The position numbers and the translations under genes were made by a program. 64,000 bases of DNA, taken from PWXP01 sp034005525. GTDB taxonomy: Bacteria; Planctomycetota; Planctomycetia; Pirellulales; Thermoguttaceae. This document shows positions 19,754 through 28,489 of the stretch, in pieces; positions within the stretch are counted from its first letter, which is position 1, and the number at the start of each line of letters is the position of its first letter. The stretch is from assembly GCA_034005525.1 (NCBI GenBank), contig JAVEUP010000012.1, positions 1 to 64,000 on the forward strand. The letters run 5' to 3'. The notes under the pieces were generated by a model. That model was not told the DNA's origin. It saw only the letters and a program-made list of their open reading frames with translations, and did not search any database.

Positions 19754-21178
19754 ATGGCCCATCAAACAGCACAATTGCCAGAGAGATATTGCTGGGCCGT
19801 AATCGCCATAGTACTTTTAGCTGGGTTATCGCCAGCCCTGGCTGGGGTCCGGTCTGGCGGGTTACCGGGCGCTGGCTCGTATGACGCGATGCGGGACTCC
19901 CAGAGCATTAACGAGGCTACCGAGGCGGAGTTGGACAGGCAAGCCGAAGCTGAGCGCCAGAGCGAGGACGAGAGTGAGGAGGACGAGAGTCGGGATGATG
20001 ACCCTGCCTGCAAGAGGCTCAGCCGCCTTTTGTTTCCTCCGGCCTTTTCGGAACGGACGGGCGTTTCGGTCGAGGGCTGGCTCAACCAGGGCTTTACCTG
20101 GAACCCGACTAACCCCGCTGACCGTTTCAATGGCCCTCTCTGCCACAACGACCGGGCCAACGAGTACCAACTCAACCAGCTTTATGTTCTCTGTGAGCGG
20201 CCGGCCGATAGCGTGGGCGACGAACTTTCGTTCGGGTTCCGCGGCGACTTGATTTACGGGACCGACGCGTTTCTGTTCCAGTCGCTCGGGCTGGACGACC
20301 GGACCGTTCCGGACCATGACAGCCGCTTCTACAAACTCGCCTTCCCCCAGCTTTACGTGGAAGGATTCGTGCCGGTCGGGCCGGGCGTGAAGATTCAGAT
20401 CGGGAAGTTCTTCACCCTGGTCGGTTACGAGTACGGCCTGGCCACGGAAGACTTCTTCTATTCCCACACGTTGGCCTACAATGGGATCGCCTTCGCGCTG
20501 ACTGGGATCCTCCTGACCGTCGATCTGACCGACCAGGTCAGCACGTCGCACGGGGTGCACCGGGGTTCCGATGTTTGGGAGGACAACAATAATGAACTGG
20601 GTTACCTCGGCTATGTTTCCTGGACCAGCCACGACGAGAGGACCACGGTCTACGGCGCCGTGCAGTTTGCCCCCGAACAGGACGAGCGGGCCGACTGGCA
20701 GAGCCTTAGCGGCGAACCCGGCCCCGACGCGCCCGGCCGCAGCCTCAATCGGACGAACTGTTCCGCGACTCTGGAACATCAGGTGACCGAGAAGCTGCAG
20801 TACGTCTTCAATCACGACTACTTCTTCCAGAGCGGCGCCCCGGAGTACGGCTTCTACGACGCCCAAGCATACGCTTTCACGCAGTATCTCTACTACGATG
20901 TCAGCGACAGAGTCCGGGCCGGTCTGCGCGTGGAGATACTCCGTGACGAGACGGGGTTCCTGGTCTCCGGTTTTCGCTCATCGAATCCGGCGGCGCCGGG
21001 GCTCTATACGAATCTGACGCTCGGGCTGAACATCCGTCAGGGAAAGTGCATTCTCTGGCGGCCCGAAATTCGCTGGGACTGGCAGGACCGCGACGATCCG
21101 TCCGACGCGCCGGCCTTCAACGCCGGCCGAGCAAGCCATCAGTCTCTCTTCGCGCTGGACATGGTCGTCCGGTTCTAG
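19754..21178 (+). CDS. Outer-membrane beta-barrel porin (BBP2/OmpL-like)
   Basis: A 474-aa protein with a hydrophobic N-terminus (about 12-30, CWAVIAIVLLAGLSPALA) that serves as signal peptide. A very acidic linker (about 57-86) is followed by a region with alternating hydrophobic strands and aromatic girdles: GVSVEGWLNQGFTWNPTNPA, YQLNQLYVLCERP, VKIQIGKFFTLVGYEYG, and a terminal LDMVVRF ending in Phe, as in outer-membrane barrels. This matches the putative beta-barrel porin-2 family common in planctomycetes. Role: diffusion pore in the outer membrane; cargo unknown. Confidence 0.8.
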   Translation: MAHQTAQLPERYCWAVIAIVLLAGLSPALAGVRSGGLPGAGSYDAMRDSQSINEATEAELDRQAEAERQSEDESEEDESRDDDPACKRLSRLLFPPAFSERTGVSVEGWLNQGFTWNPTNPADRFNGPLCHNDRANEYQLNQLYVLCERPADSVGDELSFGFRGDLIYGTDAFLFQSLGLDDRTVPDHDSRFYKLAFPQLYVEGFVPVGPGVKIQIGKFFTLVGYEYGLATEDFFYSHTLAYNGIAFALTGILLTVDLTDQVSTSHGVHRGSDVWEDNNNELGYLGYVSWTSHDERTTVYGAVQFAPEQDERADWQSLSGEPGPDAPGRSLNRTNCSATLEHQVTEKLQYVFNHDYFFQSGAPEYGFYDAQAYAFTQYLYYDVSDRVRAGLRVEILRDETGFLVSGFRSSNPAAPGLYTNLTLGLNIRQGKCILWRPEIRWDWQDRDDPSDAPAFNAGRASHQSLFALDMVVRF

Positions 21179-21462
21179 TCCCGGACTATTCGCGCAGGGC
21201 GGGACAAGGTCGGGCCAGGTGCTTGGTGACGTTGCATCAAAAGGATTGCGTTCATTTCCGCCCTCCACAAAGTCGAGATCAAGTTCGGCCGACGGCCGCG
21301 CCGGCACCGGACGTTCCGGCAATGGGCACATCACGCGTTAGGCAATTCACTTCATCGGTTGAATCATCAGTTTGGGGATCGGGTGGCTTGTCGCTCATGT
21401 TAGTGCATTCGAAGGAAGGCTTCTGCGGAATGCAAGAGCTTCACACCAGTGCCTGCCGCTGC
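21179..21462. other. Convergent intergenic gap
   Basis: Between the porin and the small membrane-protein pair, which face each other. No gene, repeat or T-tract terminator was seen. Confidence 0.4.
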
Positions 21463-21645
21463 TCAATTGCCCGATTCTACAAAGACCCACCTCAGTGGCA
21501 AGAGCGCCAACAGCAGGAATATTCCCAGCCGGAACCAGTTGCCGTAGTTGGGCCGCCGGACCTCTGCAGGCGAAGTAGGAGACCATGCGTATGGATTCCC
21601 CTTCCCGTCGATACCGAGAAGCGATTCCGCCGATTCCCGTGACAT
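21463..21645 (-). CDS. Small membrane protein, second of a coupled pair
   Basis: A 60-aa protein with one C-terminal hydrophobic segment (WFRLGIFLLLALLPLRWVF). Its ATG (21643-21645) overlaps the stop of the upstream gene as TGATG, a classic translational-coupling arrangement that supports both short frames being real. Family not recognised. Confidence 0.6.
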   Translation of the reverse strand: MSRESAESLLGIDGKGNPYAWSPTSPAEVRRPNYGNWFRLGIFLLLALLPLRWVFVESGN

Positions 21646-21932
21646 CAGACCGACGCGTAACACGGCAAGAGAATAAAGAGCACCACCCAGACGAACGCCG
21701 CCTCGGTCAGCCCCTGGGTGCGCGGTGTGCGGAAGAACACCCACGCCCACGTCGCGACAATCGCCACCCCCGGCCAGAACCCGGCCCAGCCGAATGTCGC
21801 CAGCGATGCCGCCAGCATCGCCACGGCATAGCATACGCGCACGAGGCGGCTGCGGTGGTCCAGTGTCCATCCGCTTCGCAGACCGTCGGACTCGCCATGC
21901 GGAAACGGACTGGACGATCGATTGGCACTCAT
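21645..21932 (-). CDS. Small membrane protein, first of a coupled pair
   Basis: A 95-aa protein with a polar start and three hydrophobic stretches (VCYAVAMLAASLATFGWAGF; WPGVAIVATWAWVFF; AAFVWVVLFILLPCYA). It ends in TGA shared with the next gene's ATG. No ribosome-binding site is obvious. Not assigned to a family; it looks like a planctomycete-type small integral membrane protein. Confidence 0.55.
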   Translation of the reverse strand: MSANRSSSPFPHGESDGLRSGWTLDHRSRLVRVCYAVAMLAASLATFGWAGFWPGVAIVATWAWVFFRTPRTQGLTEAAFVWVVLFILLPCYASV

Positions 21933-21986
21933 GGATCACTCCGGTGTAGAAGTCAAACGCGAAGCGTAAGCCATGTGAATCGCTAC

Positions 21987-23300
21987 TCATTGTTGTCTGG
22001 TCGGCGGAACAACGCGACCCAAGGGGCTGGCCGGCTCCGTGCAGAAATGAAGTAGAGGCGACACAATCCATAGACAAGAACTCGCTATGCCACGGCCCTT
22101 TCCGATTCTACCCCAGCACTGGCAGGAAGCACCGCCGAGGGTTTTCGGCCGCATCGACAGCCGCCAGGCGAGGCAAATCCAAACAACCAAGAGTAGTGCA
22201 GGCAACGTCCATGGCCACCGGTAACGGCTGGGCGGATTGGCTTGCCATCGCCGAGCCCCGGTCAGGCCGTCGAGGAGTGCAACACGACCGTTGTAGAGGC
22301 CTACCGCAACCTCGCTGCCGTCCGACGACAGTGCCAGGGCCGTGGCGCCGTCAAGCGAGACGGCTTGCCGCAGGTTGTTCGAGTTGAGGTCGTAGATCTC
22401 CAGTTTGCCGCCTCCGCTGACGGCAAGGGAACGGCCATCGGCGGAAACAGAACACAGCCATCGGCCGTCTTCCCCAAGGCTGGCCACGATCTGCCCGGCG
22501 AAGTCGTACCGGCGAACCCAAGCTTCGGAGCAGACGATCAGCGTATCGCCGGGGGCGGCCGCGATGGCGTGAATGTGTGGTTCATGACCTCGTAGGATCG
22601 TGGATGCTCGGGTGCACGTGGCGATGTCCCACACGTGCACGCCGGAATCGCACGCAACCGCAATGCGGGTGTCGTCGAAGGTGAACGACATGAGTGATGC
22701 GGCGAGAAAGGGCGGGTCGATCGCGTGAAACTGCATTGCCACGGTATCGGTACGAGCGTCCAGGACGGTCACTTCGTTCATGCCGCTGGCCGCAAGAAAC
22801 CGCCCCGATGTGGAGTAAGCGATATTGCAGGCCCGGTGTTTCAGAGGTACGACACGTGCGTTCGCGGCGCCGATACCGCAAGTGACGTCACCGCCGCCGA
22901 ATGCTGACATCGCAATATGATCATTCGACGGGTTGCAAAGGGCAGAGGTTCTGCCCAAATGCCACATCCGACGTGCGGTACCGCAATTGCCGGGTTCGAA
23001 ATCCTGGTGGATGGTTTCGCTGCGTCCGCCATCCGGGACGTCGAGCCAAGACAGCGTTCGTGATACGTTGGCCTTGTAGAGTTTCCATGGCGTTCGTGCG
23101 TTCCGGGCGCTCAGTTTCGCCACGAGGATCCGGGAATCATCCGACGAGAAGGAAAGCGTCTCGATCATCGTGTAGCGAATGCCGCACCCTTCCGCTTGCG
23201 TGAAGAGCCAGACGATGGCGACAAGCACGATACCCATGACAACAGAAGACGGCCAAAGCCTGGCACGCGTCCCCCTCTCTGTTGTCTTTGCTCGTCCCAT
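21987..23300 (-). CDS. WD40-like beta-propeller membrane protein
   Basis: A 437-aa protein. The ATG at 23300 has GGGAGTG upstream. A TM segment (about 18-36, VVMGIVLVAIVWLFTQAEG) is followed by an extracytoplasmic propeller with WD40-like blades: TLSFSSDDSRILVAKLS, SFTFDDTRIAVACDSGVHVW, WLCSVSADGRSLAVSGGG, ALALSSDGSEVAVGLYNG. A second TM (about 375-395, WTLPALLLVVWICLAWRLS) lies near the C-terminus, so the propeller is held between two anchors. It probably scaffolds protein contacts. No enzymatic motif. Confidence 0.7.
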   Translation of the reverse strand: MGRAKTTERGTRARLWPSSVVMGIVLVAIVWLFTQAEGCGIRYTMIETLSFSSDDSRILVAKLSARNARTPWKLYKANVSRTLSWLDVPDGGRSETIHQDFEPGNCGTARRMWHLGRTSALCNPSNDHIAMSAFGGGDVTCGIGAANARVVPLKHRACNIAYSTSGRFLAASGMNEVTVLDARTDTVAMQFHAIDPPFLAASLMSFTFDDTRIAVACDSGVHVWDIATCTRASTILRGHEPHIHAIAAAPGDTLIVCSEAWVRRYDFAGQIVASLGEDGRWLCSVSADGRSLAVSGGGKLEIYDLNSNNLRQAVSLDGATALALSSDGSEVAVGLYNGRVALLDGLTGARRWQANPPSRYRWPWTLPALLLVVWICLAWRLSMRPKTLGGASCQCWGRIGKGRGIASSCLWIVSPLLHFCTEPASPLGRVVPPTRQQ

Positions 23301-23446
23301 CGCGATCACTCCCGGTGGCTCAAGCGCATTATATGGCGCGATACGGACGCGTGAAAGGGTTTCGCCGGGACCGGCGCCATGATCCGGTCCCCCAGCCCGC
23401 GTGGACGTGCAGGAACCGACTCGCGGTTGAACTCGGCGGTGGCTTC

Positions 23447-23544
23447 GTTGGAGTTGATGCTTTAGCGTGCGAAGCCACGATGTGTGAGCCCAAGCACGCT
23501 GAAGCGTGAACTCCAACCCAACGCGCTGAAGTGTGAACTCCAAC
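23447..23544. repeat. REPIN-like repeat with three related units
   Basis: A unit at 23447-23469 is inverted relative to a unit at 23495-23517, and a third, direct copy follows at 23523-23544. Each carries the palindrome-like core CACGCTGAAGCGTG or a variant. It lies in the gene-free gap 23301-23723, otherwise featureless. Confidence 0.6.
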
Positions 23545-23723
23545 AGTGCGCGGCGGAAGCTCGTTCCTGCACCCGAGGTGGAGTAAAAGCCGCTGTCTAT
23601 TGTCCGGGCAGCACTTGGGGTAAGATAGAGGTGTCGGAATGCAAACAGCAAGATGTGATTGACGCCTGTCGGAAGAAATGACAGGCTGGAAGCCTATCCC
23701 ACGGGATGCTCAAGGAGTTGCTC

Positions 23724-26700
23724 ATGAAACTGCACGAGATTCTGTCGGCCGTGGCGAGTCTCCTGGTGGCGCTGACTGGGACGGCGCAGACTGCCGCCCC
23801 GGCCACGGAGCAACTCCAACAGCTTCTCGCCGGAAGCGGTCTCAGCGGCGGGCTGATCGTCCATGCCGGCTGCGACGATGGATTGCTGCCCGCGGTGCTG
23901 GCGGAAAAGGAGAGCTTCCTTGTCCACGGGCTGGTGCGCGATCCGAACCGGCTCGACGCGGTTCGCGCAGAGGTGCGAAAAGCGGGGCTCTGCGGCCGGG
24001 TGTCGGCGGTAGCGTGGGACGGCGGCCGCCTGCCGTATGCCGACGGGTCGGTCAACCTATTGCTTGTCTCCGACGCGAGTGTTGGCGTGGCGCGCGAGGA
24101 GATCGGCCGCGTACTGGCGCCGGGCGGGGTGGCGCATGTGAGCCGGAACGGTGAAATCACGACGCATCGGCAGCCGTGGCCGGATGATATCGACCAGTGG
24201 ACCCATGCCCGCTACGACGCCACGGGCAACCCCGCCAGCCGCGACGGGCGGGTCGGGCCGCCGCGCTATGTGCAGTGGTACGCCGAACCGCGGTGGAACC
24301 GGGGCGTGAAGACCAGCAGCATGGTCTCGGCCGGGGGACGCATCTTCTACATCCTCGACGATTCTCACTTCGCAGCGCGCGAGCGAAGCTGGGCCCTGAT
24401 TGCCCGCGACGCCTTCAACGGCATCCAGCTTTGGCGGCACGAGTTGTCCACGTGGGGTGGAGCCCGCGGCGGGAAGAAGATCGGCCCCGTGCAGATGCAC
24501 CGGCGGCTGATCGCCCGCGGCGACCGCGTGTACGCCACGCTCGAAGAGTTCGCGCCGGTAAACGAGCTGGATGCGGCGACCGGCGAGGTGCTGCGCACGC
24601 TTCCGAATACGGAGCATGCCGAGGAAATGGTCCTTTCCGACGGCGTGCTGGTAGTGCTGGTCAACCCGAACATGCCCGCCAACGTGCGGCGCGGGCTGCA
24701 GCAGCCGAAGACGGTCATCGCGGTCGATACCGGTAACGGAACCATCCTATGGCAGCAGGCCCTCGACGTGATCCTGCCGCTCACTCTCGCCGCCGACGGC
24801 CGGCAGGTGGTCTACCACGACGGTACGCGAATCGAAAGCCGCGACCTGAAGACCGGCCGACCGCGATGGACTTCGGCGCCCACGGGCCAGAAGGTGGTCT
24901 ATCCCGAAACGGCCGACGCAAACCGGCCCGGGGGCGAACCGTCGACCATCTGGATCGCGCCGCAATTCGCGCCTACGCTGATGATTTACGGCGATGTCGT
25001 CGCCTTCGCCGGCGGGCAGCAGCTCAACGTGGTCTCGGCGGACGACGGCAAGGAACTGTGGCGGGCAGATTACCCGGCCTCGAACTACTCCGTGCCGGTC
25101 GACCTGTTCGGATTCGGCGGGCTGCTTTGGGGGCCGGACCGCGGCATGAACGTTTGGTCGCCCGGCAGGCCGCGCACCGACAGCCTCTACTTCAACAGTT
25201 ACGATCCTCGGACGGGCGACGTGCAAACGGCGATCCGCGAGGGCTACGGCTTCATCTTTCAGCACCACCGCTGCCACCAGATGAAGGCCGTCGGCCGCAC
25301 CATCCTGGCCGCAAGGGCGGGAATCGAATTTGTCGATACCGAGGGCGGCCAGGTCCTGAGCCATCACTGGATACGCGGTAGCTGCCACTACGGCGTCATG
25401 CCGGCCAACGGCATGTTGTACGTGCCGCCGCACGACTGCGCCTGTTTCGTCCGTGCGAAGCTGCCGGGTTTCTTCGCGCTGAAAGCCGCTCGGTCTGAGC
25501 TGTCGGCGGCCGACCCGGGCGATAGCCGGCTCGACCGCGGGCCTGCGTTCGGCGAAACCGCGGCGGGCGCCGACCGGACTCAAGCCGCCGACTGGCCCAC
25601 CTATCGCCACGACGCCGCGCGATCGGGCCGGGCCGCGACCGCGCTTCGCCCGAAACTGCAACTGACGTGGGAAACCCCCTTGGGCGGCACGCTCACCAGC
25701 CCGGTCATCGCAGGCGGCCGCGTGTTCCTGGCCGCAACCGACGCGCACCGGGTGGTGGCGCTCGATGCCGCCGACGGCCGGCTGCTTTGGGAGTACACTG
25801 CCGGCGGCCGCGTCGATTCGCCGCCGACCATCCACGAAGGGCTCGCGTTGTTCGGCTGCCGCGACGGTTGGATTTACGCCCTCCGCGCCGCCGACGGCGT
25901 CCTGGTCTGGCGATTCCGCGCCGCCCCGCTCGAGCGGTGGATCGTCTCGCAAGGACAACTGGAATCCACCTGGCCGGTTCACAGCAGCGTACTCGTTGTC
26001 AACGGCATTCTGTACGCCGCGGCCGGCCGTTCTTCCTATCTCGACGGCGGCATGCATCTGGTCGCCATCGAGCCACACACCGGCAACATGCGTTTCCACA
26101 AGACGCTCGACTCCCGCCAACCCGACGGCTCGCAAGTATTCGACGAGGAGGGCGTCGACGGGTATCTGAACGACGTGCTGTCGAGCAACGGCGAGGCCGT
26201 CTTCCTGCGGCACCAGGTCTTCGACTTCAACGGCCATCGGCAGGACGAGGCGACTGCCCACCTGCACGGGGCGGACGGTTTCTTGAGCGGCGATACGACC
26301 AACCGTCTCCAATGGAGCTATGCCCCAAGGTATACCTCGCTGCACCAGGGCGCGTTTTACGATATGCGGCTCAGCCGCACCCTGTACCCGTCCGGACGAA
26401 TCCTCGTGGAAGACGAGCAGGTGATCTACGGTTTCGGCCAGAATCACTACGAACAGCCGCAGCCGGAAACGGGCGGGCAATTCGCCCTGTTCGCCGCGCC
26501 GAAGCGGAGCGACGTGCCTGCGGGACTGACGATGATGGAATACCGGCAGCTAACGATGCGTGGCGAGGCGTCGGTCGGTTTCCGCTGGTGGCGGCCGATT
26601 CCCACGCAAGCGTGGGCCATGCTGCAAGCCACCGACGTCCTGTTCGTGGCCGGGCCGGATCGCGAGGCTTTGGGCTCGGAAGCCGCGTTGGCCGGCCAGT

Positions 26701-26867
26701 CGGAGGGAATCCTGTTGGCCGTCTCAACCGCCGACGGCCGCCCCCTAGCCCGCGTGCCCCTGCCGAGTCCTCCCGCCTGGGACGGCATGGCCGCGGCCGA
26801 GGGCTGCCTGTTCCTGGCAACACGCGACGGCCGGATTCTTTGCCTTGCGTCGGCCGGCAAGGAATGA
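23724..26867 (+). CDS. PQQ-like beta-propeller protein with methyltransferase-like N-domain
   Basis: A 1047-aa protein. The ATG at 23724 has AAGGAG 6 nt upstream and gives a signal peptide (MKLHEILSAVASLLVALTGT); an in-frame ATG at 23706 lacks this. Residues about 40-145 resemble a class I SAM-methyltransferase fold (GLIVHAGCDDGLLPAVLAE; LPYADGSVNLLLVSDA; RVLAPGGVAHVS). Propeller blades of PQQ/BamB type follow (AFNGIQLWRHEL; DTGNGTILWQQAL; DAADGRLLWEYTAGGRVDSP; LRAADGVLVWRFRAAPLE) in two blocks split by a His/Cys-rich segment (HHRCHQ; PPHDCACF). The export signal makes a cytosolic methyltransferase role unlikely. Function unknown; periplasmic. Confidence 0.8.
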   Translation: MKLHEILSAVASLLVALTGTAQTAAPATEQLQQLLAGSGLSGGLIVHAGCDDGLLPAVLAEKESFLVHGLVRDPNRLDAVRAEVRKAGLCGRVSAVAWDGGRLPYADGSVNLLLVSDASVGVAREEIGRVLAPGGVAHVSRNGEITTHRQPWPDDIDQWTHARYDATGNPASRDGRVGPPRYVQWYAEPRWNRGVKTSSMVSAGGRIFYILDDSHFAARERSWALIARDAFNGIQLWRHELSTWGGARGGKKIGPVQMHRRLIARGDRVYATLEEFAPVNELDAATGEVLRTLPNTEHAEEMVLSDGVLVVLVNPNMPANVRRGLQQPKTVIAVDTGNGTILWQQALDVILPLTLAADGRQVVYHDGTRIESRDLKTGRPRWTSAPTGQKVVYPETADANRPGGEPSTIWIAPQFAPTLMIYGDVVAFAGGQQLNVVSADDGKELWRADYPASNYSVPVDLFGFGGLLWGPDRGMNVWSPGRPRTDSLYFNSYDPRTGDVQTAIREGYGFIFQHHRCHQMKAVGRTILAARAGIEFVDTEGGQVLSHHWIRGSCHYGVMPANGMLYVPPHDCACFVRAKLPGFFALKAARSELSAADPGDSRLDRGPAFGETAAGADRTQAADWPTYRHDAARSGRAATALRPKLQLTWETPLGGTLTSPVIAGGRVFLAATDAHRVVALDAADGRLLWEYTAGGRVDSPPTIHEGLALFGCRDGWIYALRAADGVLVWRFRAAPLERWIVSQGQLESTWPVHSSVLVVNGILYAAAGRSSYLDGGMHLVAIEPHTGNMRFHKTLDSRQPDGSQVFDEEGVDGYLNDVLSSNGEAVFLRHQVFDFNGHRQDEATAHLHGADGFLSGDTTNRLQWSYAPRYTSLHQGAFYDMRLSRTLYPSGRILVEDEQVIYGFGQNHYEQPQPETGGQFALFAAPKRSDVPAGLTMMEYRQLTMRGEASVGFRWWRPIPTQAWAMLQATDVLFVAGPDREALGSEAALAGQSEGILLAVSTADGRPLARVPLPSPPAWDGMAAAEGCLFLATRDGRILCLASAGKE

Positions 26868-26876
26868 GAGAGATAG

Positions 26877-27052
26877 CCGGGATTATTCACGTAGGGTGGG
26901 CCGAGGCCGCGCAAGTCCTTGGTGGGACTGCGCAAGCCATGCCCGGCTGATTTTCACGCCGCGTGCTGGACCTACGTCGGCCTGAGCGGCCGAAGTCCCA
27001 CCAAGATCATGGCTTGCTTGTCACCACCCTACATCCTGCTGAATAATCCCGG
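26877..27052. repeat. About 180-bp TIR element, copy 3
   Basis: Ends CCGGGATTATTCA (from 26877) and TGAATAATCCCGG (27040-27052) are inverted repeats. The inner pair GGTGGGACT (26921-26929) and AGTCCCACC (26994-27002) differs from copy 1 on both sides, keeping pairing. It begins 10 bp after the PQQ-protein stop. Confidence 0.8.
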
Positions 27053-27533
27053 ATAGAAGGATGGCGACAGGAAGGCACTTGAGGGATATGGTTGTCCGAA
27101 CACACACGGTTGCGTTTGTTTCGCTCACCCGCTTCTCGTCATGATCTTTCTGCCCCCAATCTTTCTGCCATCTTCCCCTTTCCCTTTTTGCAACAGGTTA
27201 TAAGGAAGGGGAAACGGGAAGGGGGGGGAAGGCTTGGTGTGGTAACATCTCGCCGCCTCCCTATCTGACTTTCCATTTTCCCCCTTTCCCCTTCTTCCCT
27301 TTTGGTGTGGGCACGTCCGCTGACGCGCCTTCGTTAGCTAGCATTGGTGCCAAATCACTAACTTATGATCGATGCCGCGACAGCATTCGGATTATGCTCC
27401 AAATTGTGCAAAACACTCCAATTACCACCCGCCGATTCCTCTTGGCGGCATTGGTTCCGTTTGTTATAGTTCGGCCCCCAGTTAACCGTTCACAGGGGTA
27501 GCGGCGTGGGCAGTTTTCTCCGCTGCATGCAAA
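27053..27533. other. Gene-free stretch with purine/pyrimidine tracts
   Basis: No coding frame is supported. It holds a direct repeat ATCTTTCTGCC (twice within 27141-27170) and long strand-asymmetric tracts between about 27169 and 27300 (CTTCCCC/GGGGAAG type) that can pair with one another. This is probably repeat debris. Confidence 0.45.
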
Positions 27534-27615
27534 GGGGACAGTCCCATTTTCGCGGCGGATCGGTTGGCCGATTAAGCAAATTGCCCTTTGTGCCGCGAAA
27601 ATTGCGACAGTCCCC
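27534..27615. repeat. REPIN-like inverted repeat unit
   Basis: Arms 27534-27555 and 27593-27615 are imperfect inverted copies. The left arm carries the mini-palindrome GGGACAGTCCC and both share TTTTCGCGG. It lies 57 bp upstream of the HEAT lipoprotein gene. Confidence 0.55.
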
Positions 27616-27672
27616 TGCGAACGGCTACGCCGCCAGAAACCTATTCGAGTTGTCCGGACAGAAGCCAGAAGC

Positions 27673-28362
27673 ATGCCCACGGTTGCCCATCGAGCTTGCG
27701 CGCTGAGCGTTTGGGGTCTAGCAGTCGCCCTCATCGCGGGCTGCTCGAGTTTCCCCTCGGTGCCGTTTTTCGGCAGGGAAGAGCCCGACGTGGTGCCGGG
27801 CGTGGTGCCGCCGGGCGAACGCGTAACCGAACTGCGCAAGCTGCGCGAGGAGGCTGGCAAGACGACTGCCGAACAGAAGGAGCAAGTAGCCGCCCGCTTG
27901 GCGGGACAGATTGCCCAAGAGACCGACGCTTCGCTCCGGGCCGAGATCGTTCGCACACTGGCCGCCTATCCGACCGATCAGGGCAGGCGGATTATGCGGC
28001 ATGCCATGGAAGACAGGGACCGGCAAGTCAGGATCGCCGCGTGCGAAGCCTGGGGGCAACTCCGCGACTCCGAAGCCGTCCGCTTGCTCGGCGAGGCGCT
28101 TAGTGACGACAGCGACATCGACGTGCGACTGGCGGCGGCCAAGGCATTGGGCAAGACCGGCCATCCCGAGGCCGCCGCGGCACTGGCGCCGGCACTGGCC
28201 GACTCGGACCCGGCCATGCAATACCGGGCCACGCTCTCGTTGCGCCAGGCGACGGGCAAGGATATGGGCACCGTGGCCGCCTGGCGGCGGCACCTCAATC
28301 AGGCGTACACGCCCGAGGCCCGGCCCAGCGCCGTGGCCGAACGCCCGCACTCGATGCATTGA
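27673..28362 (+). CDS. HEAT-repeat lipoprotein
   Basis: A 229-aa protein with a lipoprotein signal (WGLAVALIAGC, lipobox Cys about 24). After a Pro-rich linker, HEAT-like alpha-helical repeats follow: LRAEIVRTLAAYP, RQVRIAACEAWGQLRD, IDVRLAAAKALGKTG, PAMQYRATLSLRQATG. This fold usually serves as a scaffold for protein contacts. It is expected to be anchored in a membrane facing the periplasm. Next downstream on the same strand is the diadenylate cyclase gene (127-bp gap). Confidence 0.75.
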   Translation: MPTVAHRACALSVWGLAVALIAGCSSFPSVPFFGREEPDVVPGVVPPGERVTELRKLREEAGKTTAEQKEQVAARLAGQIAQETDASLRAEIVRTLAAYPTDQGRRIMRHAMEDRDRQVRIAACEAWGQLRDSEAVRLLGEALSDDSDIDVRLAAAKALGKTGHPEAAAALAPALADSDPAMQYRATLSLRQATGKDMGTVAAWRRHLNQAYTPEARPSAVAERPHSMH

Positions 28363-28489
28363 CCGGGAACCACCCGAGTTGCCGTTCTGGGCGGTTTGCC
28401 ATCGAAGCCGGCGCAAAATCTTTCCTCACACGGACACTTTGCGCTGTTGATCGTTGCGGGTGTAGGCCGTATGATAGGTAAGTCTCTCA

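Noticed and set aside
23447..23544. CRISPR-like repeat array
   Set aside because: Only three units, one of them inverted, with no regular spacers and no cas genes.
24747..26480. 577-codon minus-strand open frame
   Set aside because: Antisense shadow of the PQQ-propeller gene.
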